DNA of 29,187 bases, from NCBI GenBank assembly GCA_003427395.1, contig BFEA01000223.1, positions 21,213 through 50,399 of the forward strand, in the 5' to 3' direction. Below are positions 1-9,997 of this stretch, piece after piece (within the stretch, counting starts at the first letter, position 1; each line of letters opens with the position of its first letter). The translations under genes were made by a program, and so were the position numbers. The notes beneath the pieces were generated by a model, which was given only the letters and a program-made list of their open reading frames with translations, had not been told where the DNA came from and searched no databases. This DNA is from Chara braunii. Lineage: Eukaryota > Streptophyta > Charophyceae > Charales > Characeae.

Positions 1-150
1 GGGGGGCGGGGTCCTGGGGTTCGGGCGGGCGTGGGGCTGCCTCGCGGGGTCCGGGGGTCGGTCCCCCCGTTGCGGGGGTCCGGGGATCAAATCCCGGCCC
101 CGGCTTCGCCGCCAGGGTGCCCCACGTGACAACCCTGACAACGACGTGTT
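1..150. other. G/C-rich sequence without a gene
   Basis: A G-run-rich stretch with repeated GGGGTCC and GGTTCGGGCG motifs. I see no reading frame, repeat unit or RNA gene that I can support. It may belong to the LTR-like sequence that would continue to the left of the window (see the inverted TGTCACAACC pair), but nothing here proves that. Confidence 0.4.
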
Positions 151-156
151 AGGGGT

Positions 157-342
157 CTATGTTCTGGTTGTGACAGACCTTTCTTTGTTTCGTGGGTGTT
201 TTCTTGGCTTGTGGTGGGGTGCAAACCGACAGTCTATAAAGTTTTCGATCTGGTGTGGGTGAGTGAATCCGCTTTGATTTTCGTCATAGATACCTTGAGG
301 GCAGTTGTTGGTGTCGACCTCAGGTATCAGTTGTCGAGCCAT
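157..342 (-). pseudogene. Short basic reading frame next to an LTR-like terminus, unidentified
   Basis: A 61-codon frame from an ATG, with a basic His/Lys/Arg-rich C-terminus. I do not recognise it. It ends inside a TGTCACAACC sequence that, read on the minus strand, could be the start of an LTR. The frame could therefore be the last piece of a retroelement polyprotein followed by a purine-rich tract (ACAAAGAAAGG) and a 3' LTR leaving the window. It is short and has no diagnostic motif, so it may equally be a chance frame. Confidence 0.2.
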
Positions 343-477
343 CGTTGATGCTTAACCATAATCGGAGTTAAGGTGGATTATTACTTACAGTGTAATCAGT
401 CAGGGGACTTGCGGACTTTTGAGGGTTCAGCCTCCTTATGAGTCGATGAAACTCCAACGAAACAGTTTGTCACAACC
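166..477. repeat. 10-bp inverted pair GGTTGTGACA / TGTCACAACC
   Basis: GGTTGTGACA at 166-175 and its exact reverse complement TGTCACAACC at 468-477 enclose about 290 bp. TGTCACAACC is a plausible LTR terminus. The pair could mark the inner ends of two LTRs of a heavily deleted element, or the ends of a small non-autonomous element. No primer-binding site was seen between them, so the nature is unresolved. Confidence 0.3.
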
Positions 478-483
478 CCTCGT

Positions 484-590
484 TTGTTATCCTCTTTTCC
501 CTCTCTGCGTACAATTTATCAAGCATAGCCCTGCATTTGTTGTCCTTTTCTCCCTCTCTGCCTACGGTTTATTGGGCAACTCTGTTTGGC
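484..590. repeat. Imperfect tandem duplication, unit about 52 bp
   Basis: Two adjacent copies both begin TTTGTT(A/G)TCC and share CTCCCTCTCTGC-like cores followed by TTTAT. They have diverged at several positions. No coding content is visible. Confidence 0.5.
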
Positions 591-595
591 GATAG

Positions 596-885
596 ATACA
601 TATATAGATATATGCAGGGTTACCAGCCCGTACGTACGGAGGTCCCTGAGCTAACCTCTGTACGTAAGGGTGTTCGGGGTCCCGTTCGGGGTCCCGTTCG
701 GGGTCCGAACCCGAAGGCGTTCGGCCCTTGCCAAAAATTATTTCGGAGACTAAACATATATTTTTCTGATTTTTTTTTTTGAGTTCTCTACGATGAGAGG
801 TACATGCCTGTAACTTTTGATGTCATTTGGCTAAGCCAAATCCAATTAAAAATCACCAAAGATGGCGGTGTCAAAACGTGCTCTT
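596..885 (+). repeat. Half copy of the TA-centred foldback repeat (right arm only)
   Basis: Starts in an (ATATAG)-like tract, then a GTACGTACGGAGGTCC block, three GTTCGGGGTCCC iterations, an AT-rich stretch, and the signature AAAGATGGCGGTGTCAAAACGTGCTC. The same order of elements occurs in the right arm of the large inverted repeat at 18175-18620. The copy stops abruptly at about 885, where the truncated 3' LTR of the giant retroelement begins. Confidence 0.7.
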
Positions 886-1358
886 CCATCCCCACGCAGC
901 AGCAGTACCACCCTTATGGGAAAAACCAGGCGGCCCCCGTAGGTAAAAACTGATCCCATCATTCATCTTGGCCCAGGTGGTCCCTGCGTCCCAGCGGGGC
1001 CGCTCCGTCGGAAGAGAATTTGACTGGCCCAAAGGCCTTTTGCCCGTGATGTCGGCCCGTGCCATGGTTGGTGAGTCCCGGCCGGATATAGTAGACCCCT
1101 TGTTAGCAGCGTCGGTCCGCTTCATGGTCGGTGTGTCCCTGCCATGTAAAATAACGTCGAGCAATGATATCACCGCGCCGTTCTCCGGCGTGTCGTCTTA
1201 CCACATGGTTGATAAATGTTGGTAACCCCGTCGGTCCCAGTGTCGGTCCGTCTCATGGTCGATGAAGCCCGGCCAGGTAGAATACTGTCGAGTGGAGTTG
1301 TCGTCACGTGCCCTCTGAAAGGAAGTAAAGGGCGGCGTAGCATTGTAGCCGCCCGACA
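886..1358 (-). repeat. 3' LTR of the giant element, truncated fragment
   Basis: About 470 bp aligned by eye, without gaps, to 16816-17289 in the same orientation with about 22 differences (roughly 95% identity). Read on the minus strand it starts TGTCGGGCGGC. Homology to the 5' LTR stops near 886, where sequence of the foldback family takes over, so about 3.2 kb of this LTR is missing. Small open frames in this segment recur in the other LTR and are not genes. Confidence 0.85.
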
Positions 1359-1365
1359 GCAGGCG

Positions 1366-1378
1366 CCCCCCCCCCATT
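1366..1378 (-). other. Candidate polypurine tract
   Basis: On the minus strand the sequence reads AAT followed by ten G, then CGCCTGC, then the TG of the 3' LTR. A purine run just upstream of the 3' LTR is where plus-strand DNA synthesis starts in LTR retrotransposons. The seven-base gap to the LTR is longer than usual, so the exact priming site is uncertain. Confidence 0.5.
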
Positions 1379-1470
1379 CTCGACGTCCTCGGCGAGCGAG
1401 TATTCGGATTTAAAGGGAAAAAAGTTTGCAAAAGATGGATGACTCCTAATCTTTACCCATCAACCCAAGA

Positions 1471-3402
1471 TCATCCTCTCTGTCTTGCTCGGATGCCTTT
1501 CTTTTGTTTTTCCTTTCTCTTTGACTTTCTCTTAGTGAGCTTTGTTTTGACGCCTAAGCGTTTGTCTGGTGGAGTACATCTAACATGCCTGTGGTGGTTT
1601 TTTGTTTTTTCTATTGTTAGGGCATTTCTGATGACTTGTTTATCCTTTTTCTTCTTCTCCCTTTTAGTCGTTGCCAAGTTCTTGATGTCGGATTTGGTGT
1701 TCTTGGTGTGTTTGCGTTGGATATTTCGGACCCCTAGAAGTTTGTGTTGTGTCTTTTTTGAAAATTGTTTGGAGGATTCTGGTACTTGAGAAGTGATTTG
1801 TGCGGCGGCTTTTAATGCATGCCGATTGGAGGACTCCCCTACTTCGGAGGTGGTTGGTGTTGTGGGTTCTTCTAAGGACTCATCCTTCTTCTTACCTTTT
1901 TCTGGTTGCGTATGGGTGTCATTTTTTTGCGTGAGTTTTTCCGTACGTGGAATATTTTTTGTTCGGTCTTTAAATACTTTAAGACGGGCGCCAGACACCG
2001 GTTCCTTCCATCTTGTGCCGTCTTATTCCTCTATTAAGTAGGCTCCGCCTTCTAGTCTTTTGACCACTCTATAGGAACCCATCCATCTGTTTGCTAGTTT
2101 TCCTGTCGATGTTCTCTCTAATGATGATTCATAGAGCAGGACGAGGCTCCCTGTAGGTATCCCTTCTTGCCTGACACGAAGGTTCCTATCCCATCTTTCT
2201 TTCTCTTTTCCTCTCTGGATCTTTAATTTGTCTATGGTGTCTAGGATGTTATCCTGAAGAGTTTCGACTATCTGTTTGATTCTTGCGGCCAGCAAATGTT
2301 CTCTAGTGGAGATCTCTTCCCAGTCAATCGTTTGCCAATAGTCGATATGAAATTCTATAGGTAAGGGACAATGGCGTCCAAACCATAACGTATAGGGCGG
2401 ATATCCTGTAGTTGAGCAAACCGTAATGTTATCTGCCCAGACGGCGAATCTCGAATATTTTGGCCAGTTCTTCTCCTTTCCTTCGCACCATTTAGCAAGC
2501 GCGTTGACTAGAGAATGGTGCCCTCTTTCTACAGGAGCGTTAGTTTGAGGATGGTATGTTGTGGATAGCGATACTCGTATTCCCGCTCTTTGGAGCAATT
2601 CTTGGACTTCCTTGGCCATAAACTCTGATCCCCTATCCATGACAATTTTGCCTACGCAGCCGTAGCGAATGATATATTCAGTCAAATAACCACTAACTGC
2701 TTTACCTGTTTTTTCACGTAGTGGCCATGCTTCCACGAATCCAGTCAAATCGTCTCTAATGTCCATAATGTAGTTCATTCCTCATTCTCTGCTGGGCATC
2801 TTAACTAAGTCTACGTGTACTTTCTGGCCTATTACTGTGGGATAAGAAGGAAACAAGGGTTCTTTATATTTGACTACCGCTCTTTTCTGGCATTCCACGC
2901 ATGTTAGACAGTATGATTCTACGTCCTTATATAAGCCGTCCCACCAGTAGAGGTTCCTAATTTTTTCAAAAGTTCCTTTTACTCCTCTTTGTCCTCCGAC
3001 GATGCCATCGTGAAGTTCCGCTATTATCTCTCGGCGCTCGTCCTCATCACAGACCACTCTCATTGGCATTCCATTTTTAGGTGATCTCTTAAAGAGGTAT
3101 CCTGCCTTGAGGCAATATTGTTGAGCTTCCTTCCTAAGCTTGTCATCTAATTCGATTTCCCCTATAAGATAACGCCCTATCTTATGGTATTTGCCAATGT
3201 ATAGATTTTCAAGAAATAAGGAAGTTCCTCCTGCAGCGGGCTCTATTTTTAAGGAGCTTATCTCTATTTGTAAAAATTTGTCAATACCACTAGGCGACCC
3301 TAGATCTCTTTCTTCTAGAGGGATTCGCGAGAGACCATCAGCAACTGAGTTCTTAGCTCCGGATATTCGCTCTACTACGTAGTCGAACATCCTTATATGC
3401 AT
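1471..3402 (-). pseudogene. Integrase region of pol with lysine-rich C-terminal extension (Ty3/gypsy), broken
   Basis: One frame runs the whole length but is interrupted by TGA at 2782-2784 and TAA at 2023-2025. The start retains the end of RNase H (RMFDYVVERISG, VADGLSR). An N-terminal zinc-binding region follows (LHDGIVGG, then CLTCVEC). The second zinc-ligand His expected after GG is Gln. The catalytic core shows Asp in VHVDLV, Asp in VMDRGSEF and Glu in APVERGH with exactly 35 residues between the last two, the DD35E spacing of retroviral-type integrases. A GPY/F-like module (RWMGSYRVVKR) follows. After the TAA the same frame continues about 180 codons into a Lys/Glu/Thr-rich, probably disordered tail. 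In a live element this enzyme would insert the cDNA into nuclear DNA. The copy is inactive. Confidence 0.85.
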
Positions 3403-3799
3403 GAGTCATCTGGTGACCATTGGATCAGTCAATGAGAAGTCTTTTTGTAAGACAGCTGCCACTGTCGTCGGATCGACCCGCAGTACGAACCTTCGCCCGT
3501 AAATATAATGTCGAAAAATATTTAAACAATGTAAGACTCCTAGAACTTCTTTCTTAAATTGTGAGCAGTTCCTTTCGGGTGGTGTTTAAGGTTTTATTTT
3601 CGAATCTGATAGGCCTCTCACTGCCGGCCTGATCCTTTTGAGCTAAGGCTTCACCAACAGAGGCAGGTCCCGCATCCGTACATACGACGAATGGGCAGTT
3701 TTCCTCGTCTTCGAAGTAAGGTACTCCAAGGACTTGACCTCCTTTTTTAAACTCATCTCTTAATGTTCTTACTGTATCCTCTTGTTCACTCGTCCATTG
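3403..3799 (-). pseudogene. RNase H region of pol, frameshifted
   Basis: Conceptual reading downstream of the RT stop gives a TDAG motif (the usual first catalytic Asp region of Ty3/gypsy RNase H), then residues typical of the domain up to about 3580. There the frame must shift by one base to stay coding. The new frame gives FKKEVLGVLHCLNIFRHYIYG-type residues and then meets TGA at 3406-3408 just before the segment shared with the integrase frame. This domain degrades the RNA strand of RNA/DNA hybrids during reverse transcription. With stops at both ends and an internal frame change it cannot be made. Confidence 0.75.
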
Positions 3800-5151
3800 T
3801 CATTCTACTCCCTTGCGCAAGAGCTTTCGTAGGGGTTCGGCCTTTGCAGCATAACCTTTAATGAAATTCCTCCTGAATTCGATCACTCTTAGAAACTGGC
3901 GTATGTCAGTAATATGTCTGGGGGGTGTTGGCCATTTCATAAGTTTTTCTAGCTTTGCCGGATCTGGACGTCTGCCATCCTTGTCGCATATGTAACCTAA
4001 TATCTTTATAGAGGATACCACCCATCTGCTTTTTGTTTCACTGACCGTAAGGTTTGCATCCTCTAATTTCACTAGTACTTTCTTTATATCGTCTGCGTTG
4101 GTGGCTACGAACTTCCTCACTCCAGGTCTTACCTCTGTTTCATCTTTGTCGTATGGTCCTTTGATCGTGAAGTCATCCAGAAAAACCTCTACCAGATTTG
4201 GTATGAGCTCCCCTAGAACGACGACCATCGCTCTCTTAAAGACAGCGACACCGTTAGTCCATCCCATCGGTACCACCATCATTTGAACTAAGCCTAATGG
4301 TGTATGCATCGCAGTTAGATGTCGGTCTCTGTAGTCTAGCGGTATCTCATTATATCCCCAAAAAAGATCGCAGACTGAATAAATTGAACGTCCTGCTGAG
4401 CCTTCGGATAAAAGATCCGCGTTTGGGATTGATCCAACATCTCTCACTGTGACCTTGTTTGTTTTCTATAAGTCTTGTATCCATCGTAGTTTGCCGTTTG
4501 ATTTCCTCATGAAGAACCAACGATTTGAGTAGGCGTTCTCACAAGGTTCCGCTACAAATGTCCTTATCTTCTCCTTCAGGAAGTCTACTATCATCTCCTT
4601 TTTCTTTTGCGCACACTTTCATCCTGCATCGTTCTATGGAGTGTGAGGGACCGTATAGATTCTTGCAGGTTTGACATATTGTGGATCTATTTGCCCTCTT
4701 TCTGCGTCGCAAAAGACTACTGCCTTGTCGCATGATCTTAATGTGTCTATTATGAGTTCTCTCTCCTTTTGCGTTATGTTTCCGTCGCCTATATCCATTT
4801 CCTTTAACCTGTCTTCAGTGATTCTCTACCCTTCAGTGACCTTTCGTTCCCGGATCATCTGAGTAATTTCTTCTTCAGTGATCCCTATTTCCCCGGTCCT
4901 ATCACGGCTGACCGTGACTAGCTTGACTTTTTGGGCTACAGTTTTGTATCTCTTTCCCCGCCGTGTGGGGGAATTCCTCCAAAAAAGAAAGGTTTATACA
5001 TCCACCGAATTCCTCGTCGTCAGCCTCTTTCTCATAGACTGTTCCGTCTACCACATACTTAGTTCGTAGGTTCTCAACGTCAATCTTTTTTCCTCTTACT
5101 TTATGCGGTCCTAGTGTAAGGTCTTCAGATATCATTTTGCAACTTCGTGTG
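3800..5151 (-). pseudogene. Reverse transcriptase region of pol (Ty3/gypsy), broken
   Basis: The clearest part, 4447-3800, has motif A with Asp in SVCDLFWGYNEIPL, motif B PMGWTNG, and motif C FLDD in place of the commoner Y-x-DD. The same frame extends upstream to about 4960 and is cut by TAG at 4826-4828, TAG at 4634-4636, TGA at 4619-4621, TAG at 4466-4468 and a final TGA at 3800-3802. Around 4960 the coding frame changes to that of the segment beginning at 5135 (MISEDLTLGPHK), which links the protease to RT. RT copies element RNA into cDNA in cytoplasmic particles. The sequence is unmistakably RT but non-functional. Confidence 0.85.
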
Positions 5152-5152
5152 T

Positions 5153-6466
5153 TCAGTCGTCCTTTATTTTGTAATGAGATTTGTGACGGTTGTCAAATTC
5201 ATTCACGGTCTTCAAGGTAAGCCTGCTGCATTGAGGTCCATCGATGGTAACCGTCTGACTTCCGTCTTGTTTATTTTCGGTGGTGGCGTTTACCCGTGTC
5301 AACCATGTTCTTCCAAGAATTATTTCTAACGAGCAGTTCTCAACTGTAAAGACGGGCACAGTGACCTCAACTCCAGCAACCACTATTTTGGTTTTGTGGC
5401 ATACCCCGAGCGCAGGTTGCTTGAGTTTGTTAGCGGATATCATGGTCATAGCTACACTCCTGTCTACCTCTAAGCCAAGGTTTCTGGCCACCTTGTCCTC
5501 ACAAACGGTGGACTCGGACCCGTCGTCGACTATAGCCTCTATCCCTATGCCATTGACTGTGACATTGAGTTTTCCACTGGCAAGGACGTAAAAGTAGTTG
5601 CTTCCGCCTTCATTGGTTTGTACTGGTTTGTCTCCTTCGGTTAGTGTCGTTAGGACTGAGGTTTTTACCTCGTCCTTCTGTTGTCCAGAAGTTGTCTCTT
5701 GTAGCGGTACTTTAGTTTTCTTCATCATGCCTATTAATTCGTCCCTTGCCGGGCCACAGCCGACTATGAATTCTTTGAGGGTGATAGGGATTGGCATATC
5801 CATGGCCCTTCTTAAAGGTTCTCGTAAATCGACTTCGTCTAGCGAGCTTTTAAGCTGAAACTTCTTGGCTGCTCGTTTTCTAGGGGATTGTGGTGACTTG
5901 GGCGACTCAATTTGGTCGTCTGTCATAGGTTGATCTTGATCCTCTTTCTTTGTGTTGCTTGACTCGCCGACCTCGCTGATGCCATGGGTATGTACGTAGA
6001 TTTCTCCGTTATTTTCCGCCTCCTCAAACTTAATGGATGAAATTCTTATACCTGGGCTTTCTAGTGGTTCGTCGAAATCATCTTCGAAGGTGACTCGGGA
6101 GATTTTGGCTGGTGATTGATCCTCGGATTGCTTCCCCTTTGCTTCATTCATCCTCCTCCTTCGGATGTCCACATTGATCTTCATCGAGGGTAGGAAGGGT
6201 ACCGGTTTGCCTTCATTAGCCCAGATGACGTATTTTCGATCGTCGAGTTCAATGATGCCCTCTTTTAGTGCGTCTAACATTGCTTGGCAATCTCTTTTGC
6301 GGTGGTCTTCGTCTCCACAGTATATACATGCTTTATCATTCCACGTTCGCTTTGGGCTAGGGTTGGTTTTGTCGCGTGTGGTCCGGACAGGGGTTTCCTC
6401 CTTTCTCTGGTTATTACTTTGCAATCTCTCTACTGCCGCCTTTAGTACTTCTATCTGTCTTGCCAT
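5153..6466 (-). pseudogene. gag-pro: CCHC zinc knuckle plus retropepsin
   Basis: Open for 437 codons and in the same frame as the gag segments upstream. Residues 47-60 form a zinc knuckle C-x2-C-x4-H-x4-C (CIYCGDEDHRKRDC), the nucleocapsid motif that binds element RNA. A charged, Ser/Pro/Glu-rich linker follows. Residues about 290-395 are a retropepsin-like aspartic protease: AIVDDGSEST, with the flap and core region after it, and ILGRTWL near the end. The usual D-S/T-G triad is D-D-G here. The protease would cut the polyprotein during particle maturation. The frame ends at 5153, and RT-linked coding resumes in another frame at 5135, either a natural gag-pro/pol frame change or decay. Confidence 0.8.
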
Positions 6467-7597
6467 CTCCTCTTCTCGTTTGTTTAGTCTTTTTGCCTCT
6501 ATCTCATTTTTTGGCTTCCACCTGTTATCCTTTGTATTTGACCACTTGGAGGTTCCCCATTCCGCGTCGTTTCTTTTCCAATCACTCCTGTTTCCTTTCC
6601 TTCATTCGCCCTCGTTTTTGGCTGTGTCCCCTCTTCTAGGTGAGCTCACGTAGGTGTCCCTTCCTTCGGTTTTGGGTCTCCTATCCTCGAACGACGATTG
6701 TCCTCCTCCTTTTTCTGTGGTTACGCCTTTTCCTAGGTTGTCAAGAACCCTCGCGAGGTGTGCTTTCGCGCTTTAGCCTTTGGTGTCATGGGTTAAAGCT
6801 TTGACTTGGCTGAACGTTACCTTAGAGGGAAGATCCCTCATAATCTAGTCTCGCTTTTCTCGAGACAGAAATCCTAGGAATATTCCGCACCTTTCTATTT
6901 CGCTCATAAATCCACCTTCTACTAGAGGATTCGAAGCCTTCTCATATATCCTTGTGAATGCTACTAGACTCTCGTCCTCCTGTTTTTTCATTTCTTTGAG
7001 ATCTTCTATTGAATAGGATGTTTCATCCCATGCGAAGATTCTTGTAATTCTTTCTCTGAATATTAGCCAACGCCAACTGTCCGGAATGGTTTCTCCGACT
7101 TCGCGATCTATCTTGGGGGCTGTGTGGTGGAGTAGATTTACAATCATCTCCTGATCGCTCCATTCCGCTCTCATCCCCAATACCTTTCAGTCGTCTAAGA
7201 ATTCTGAAACATTCTTCCCTGTAAAGATTGTTTGGATTCCGGACAGTGCCGGTAACTGGAAGGTTTGTGCTCCTAGGAAGGGGGATACGTAAGAGTCTGG
7301 TGCGTATGCCATTCTGTAAGGTTGGCTCGTGGTTTCCCTATATGGTTCTCTTGTACCGGGATCCGAGAATAGGGCTACTCTATTTCTGTTTATAACGTCT
7401 TTCCTCCACCCTTCACTCTTGGAAGTGTGTTCCTCGAGTTTTGTGGCTGTAGTTTCTAACTCTTTTAGGACCTTCCTCAATTTTTCGACGTCCTTTGTGA
7501 CCTCAGTTATCATTTTCCTAATTGGGGTCCTCGTCCTTGATTCTTGTGTTTTGACTTCGCCGCCTATCGAAGATAGATAGACTCCTTCCGCATCCAT
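6467..7597 (-). pseudogene. gag capsid region, broken by stops
   Basis: A single frame, continuous with the zinc-knuckle segment downstream, is interrupted by TGA at 7187-7189, TAG at 6845-6847, TAA at 6773-6775 and TGA at 6602-6604. The segment 7180-6845 has the helical, Trp/Arg-rich character of a retrotransposon capsid (WRWLIFRERI, then EDESLVAFTRIYEKA). The upstream part ends GKNVSEFLDD just before the first of these stops. Capsid proteins assemble the virus-like particle in which reverse transcription happens. The family is judged from position between the N-terminal gag and the zinc knuckle and from these motifs. Confidence 0.7.
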
Positions 7598-8116
7598 ATT
7601 TTTTTTTTACTCTTCCAGAAGTTGATCCAAGGTGACTTTAACTTTTTCCGTTGATTCTTCTAGTAGCTCTTGCAATGTGTTGAAGTCCTCGTCTTTCCCT
7701 TCAGCTTTGACGACTAAGTCGGTAGCTAAAGCGGTTTGTAGGTAGCGTGAGTTGGCCTCTTACGTATTTAAGGATATCCCATCAACTATTACGTTGGTGA
7801 GTTCTCCTAGAGCTCGAGCGTCCTCTCTTAATTTTTCTACAGATGTGGCTATCATTTCTCTCCAGGTGCGTGGGATTGTTTGTCCGCTAGGGTTGACAGT
7901 GAGGATTTGTATTTTTACGAAAAAAAGCTCTCCTGCAGCTTTCCAGACGGCATACTTCCTAGCTTCTATTACTGCTTTTGTGGCGCACTGGGTTTCCTCT
8001 TCTTGGCTTAATTGCTCATTATGTACTGCTTCCACTAGGGCTCGTACTAAGGACCCTTCTGTTTCTGCTCTGCCTGAGATACTAAATTTTTGCCTTCTAG
8101 GTTCGACATTAGTCAT
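7598..8116 (-). pseudogene. gag N-terminal region
   Basis: Begins at ATG 8116 and reads MTNVEPRRQKFS, then a helical, Glu/Lys/Ala-rich segment. It is in the same frame as the capsid region and is broken by TAA at 7760-7762 and by TAA at 7607-7609 next to an A10 run. A frame upstream in the -1 register ends with TAA at 8109-8111, overlapping this ATG by eight bases. The start of gag proper is inferred, since the same frame also holds coding sequence further upstream (8647-8441). Confidence 0.55.
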
Positions 8117-9456
8117 TCCTTTGTTTGTTTGTGTCTTCTCGGTCTTGCTTCAGGAGTCTGGCAATGAAATCATTTTGCCATCCTATAATGTTCTCCCTTT
8201 CCTCTCTATAGATTGCGACAAGACGTTCGACGTTTTTTTCCAGTCTATTTAAGCCGGCTTCGTCCGTAGAGCCATGCTATTCGTGGTATTTTGCTAGCGA
8301 CTCTTCGACCTTNNTCTCAATTNGGTCNAAGTATGTTTCTAGGATGGCATCAATTTTTGGATCTCTTCCCCTTACACGTGTGTTCGTGCTTCTTGAATTG
8401 TCTCTTCCTTCTCTATCTCGCACTTCATCCATCCCTTGGCCTAGATCATCACGCTGTAGGCTATGCGATTCTCTGTTCTAACTTGTGCTAGTGCCCTTGG
8501 TCTTTCGCGGTGTATAGCTTCTTGTGCCAATCGCCGACAATCTAATGTGTCTAATGGTCTAGAGGTTCGGATCCGAATAATCGAAGTTACAGTCTCTGCG
8601 AAGGATACCCGATTCACTTCCTCTTCATCAGTTATTGCTCTAGGCATTATTGAGTTCGTCTTGTGCCCTCTTCACCTTCCATACGAGGTCTATTACGGCT
8701 GACCATTCATTGTTAGCGAGCGTAAGCCCTTTAACTGATGGCGACGATATTCCAATGAAAGGCCTAACGTAGGTACTCCACGAGAAATTCGCCCTTAATT
8801 GTTGGAGTCTCTCTTCTCGTCATGCACTATGTTCGAGGCCCGTTGCCAATAACGACCTTTTTCGTCTTCCTTAAACCTATGTTGCGGCACGTATATTCCC
8901 ACATCATACTCATCAAGGTTGATGAAGTATTAGGTGATGACATACATACCATCAATCCCCCATCCCTTCGTATCTCGCGATCTCATATGGGATCACTGCT
9001 TTCTTCGATATAGAGTTTAGGGAACGGACCGACTTCCTTGACTTTCCCTCCTCTAGCCTCCTACATCTCCTCATCCTTTGGTCAACTCCCTTAGCATGGC
9101 TCCTAATTGTGCTCTTGATCTTGGAAACTCTCTCTCTCTTAGTCTCCATTGCACTACTCCTCTACTGCCCTCACGACTCCAATCAATCTTCCTCTGTCGT
9201 CTTTTATCTCGTGCTCACCTTCTACTCCAAACAGGCTTGTGTCAAGGTAGAGTTCCCCTTCTTAATCTCGTAGGCAAGAGACTCCTCTCTTAATCTCTAT
9301 CAACCCTGTTTCATTAGATCGAACTCTCCTACAGATCGTCGTGCCTAGAGTACGCAAATCCTCCTGGGTCCATTCCGTCAAAAGTCTGAGCAACTCTTGT
9401 GATCTCCACCTATCATGATTGCGCTGTCTTAGTTCACTGGATATATCCCCTCCAAG
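8117..9456 (-). pseudogene. Fragmented coding sequence between upstream ORFs and gag
   Basis: No long frame survives, but protein-like segments follow each other on the minus strand: about 9456-9262 and on to 9154 in one frame (Arg/Leu-rich, TAA at 9262-9264); about 9152-9071 (REREFPRSRAQLG); about 8840-8640; 8647-8441 (MPRAITDEEEVNRVSF, same frame as gag); and 8276-8109, a 55-codon charged, coiled-coil-like stretch. Ns near 8313-8328 add uncertainty. Codon content, charge and lack of stops in only one frame at a time suggest decayed coding DNA, not leader. No family recognised. Confidence 0.45.
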
Positions 9457-9460
9457 CTAC

Positions 9461-9997
9461 CTATTCTCGTTCCCTCTGACCATTCGGGTTATGGTGCCGG
9501 TTTATGAAATCAATTATTAAACCTCGACCGATCCCTGTCAATGCTTCGTAAGGAATCCGCGGCCTAGGCAAGTCTTCAAATATCCTGATTTCGGTACTCC
9601 AAGCGATTTCTTTCTTTAAGTAAAAAAGTTTATCCTTCTCGTCTTTCACCACTTCTCTCGCTCTTTGCCAGCAACGTCCATACACTAAATCTTCCGACCT
9701 TTCCGTTGGTAGGTAAATGCCTACATCTCTTACCTCAGTCCCTAGGAAGCGCGCGGTCATAACATAGAGGCGGCTCAGTTCCCATACGCTGTCGACCGTC
9801 TCATAGGCCTCCACCTCATACGAAAACTCCTCCCTTCTTCCTATGGTACTCAAGGATCCACACACCGCATCAAACTTGTCTTGCGGCGGTTGGTTCCCAG
9901 CGATGATCTTATTATCCCACTCTTCAAGTTTCTCTGCAGACTTTTTATGCCTTACTCGTTCATGACCCAACATGCTTTTGCCACGCCCGCCTAACAC
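9461..9997 (-). pseudogene. Upstream-module ORF, 178 codons, unknown function
   Basis: Open from about 9997 to a stop at 9461. It reads as a plausible globular protein: EKLEEWDNKI, YEVEAYETVDSVWELSRLY, TARFLGTEVRDVGIYLP, then a basic helical part and FINRHHNPNG at the end. No ATG begins it; its first codons overlap the end of the frame 10185-9991, so it is probably the continuation of that frame after a shift. I recognise no domain, signal peptide or membrane segment. It lies on the same strand as gag-pol and inside the LTRs, so it belongs to the element. Confidence 0.5.

Noticed and set aside
70-118. T-arm-like GGGGATCAAATCCCGG resembling a tRNA or SINE B box
   Set aside because: No acceptor, D or anticodon stem could be drawn around it, and the T-loop lacks the usual TTC start.
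968-1431. Short frames near the left end
   Set aside because: The same frames recur in the other LTR with stop-neutral and replacement changes alike. They are non-coding LTR sequence.
1439-1789. 116-codon hydrophobic plus-strand frame resembling a membrane protein
   Set aside because: It is antisense to the Lys-rich tail of the integrase frame. Hydrophobicity arises from reading AAG/AAA codons as CTT/TTT.
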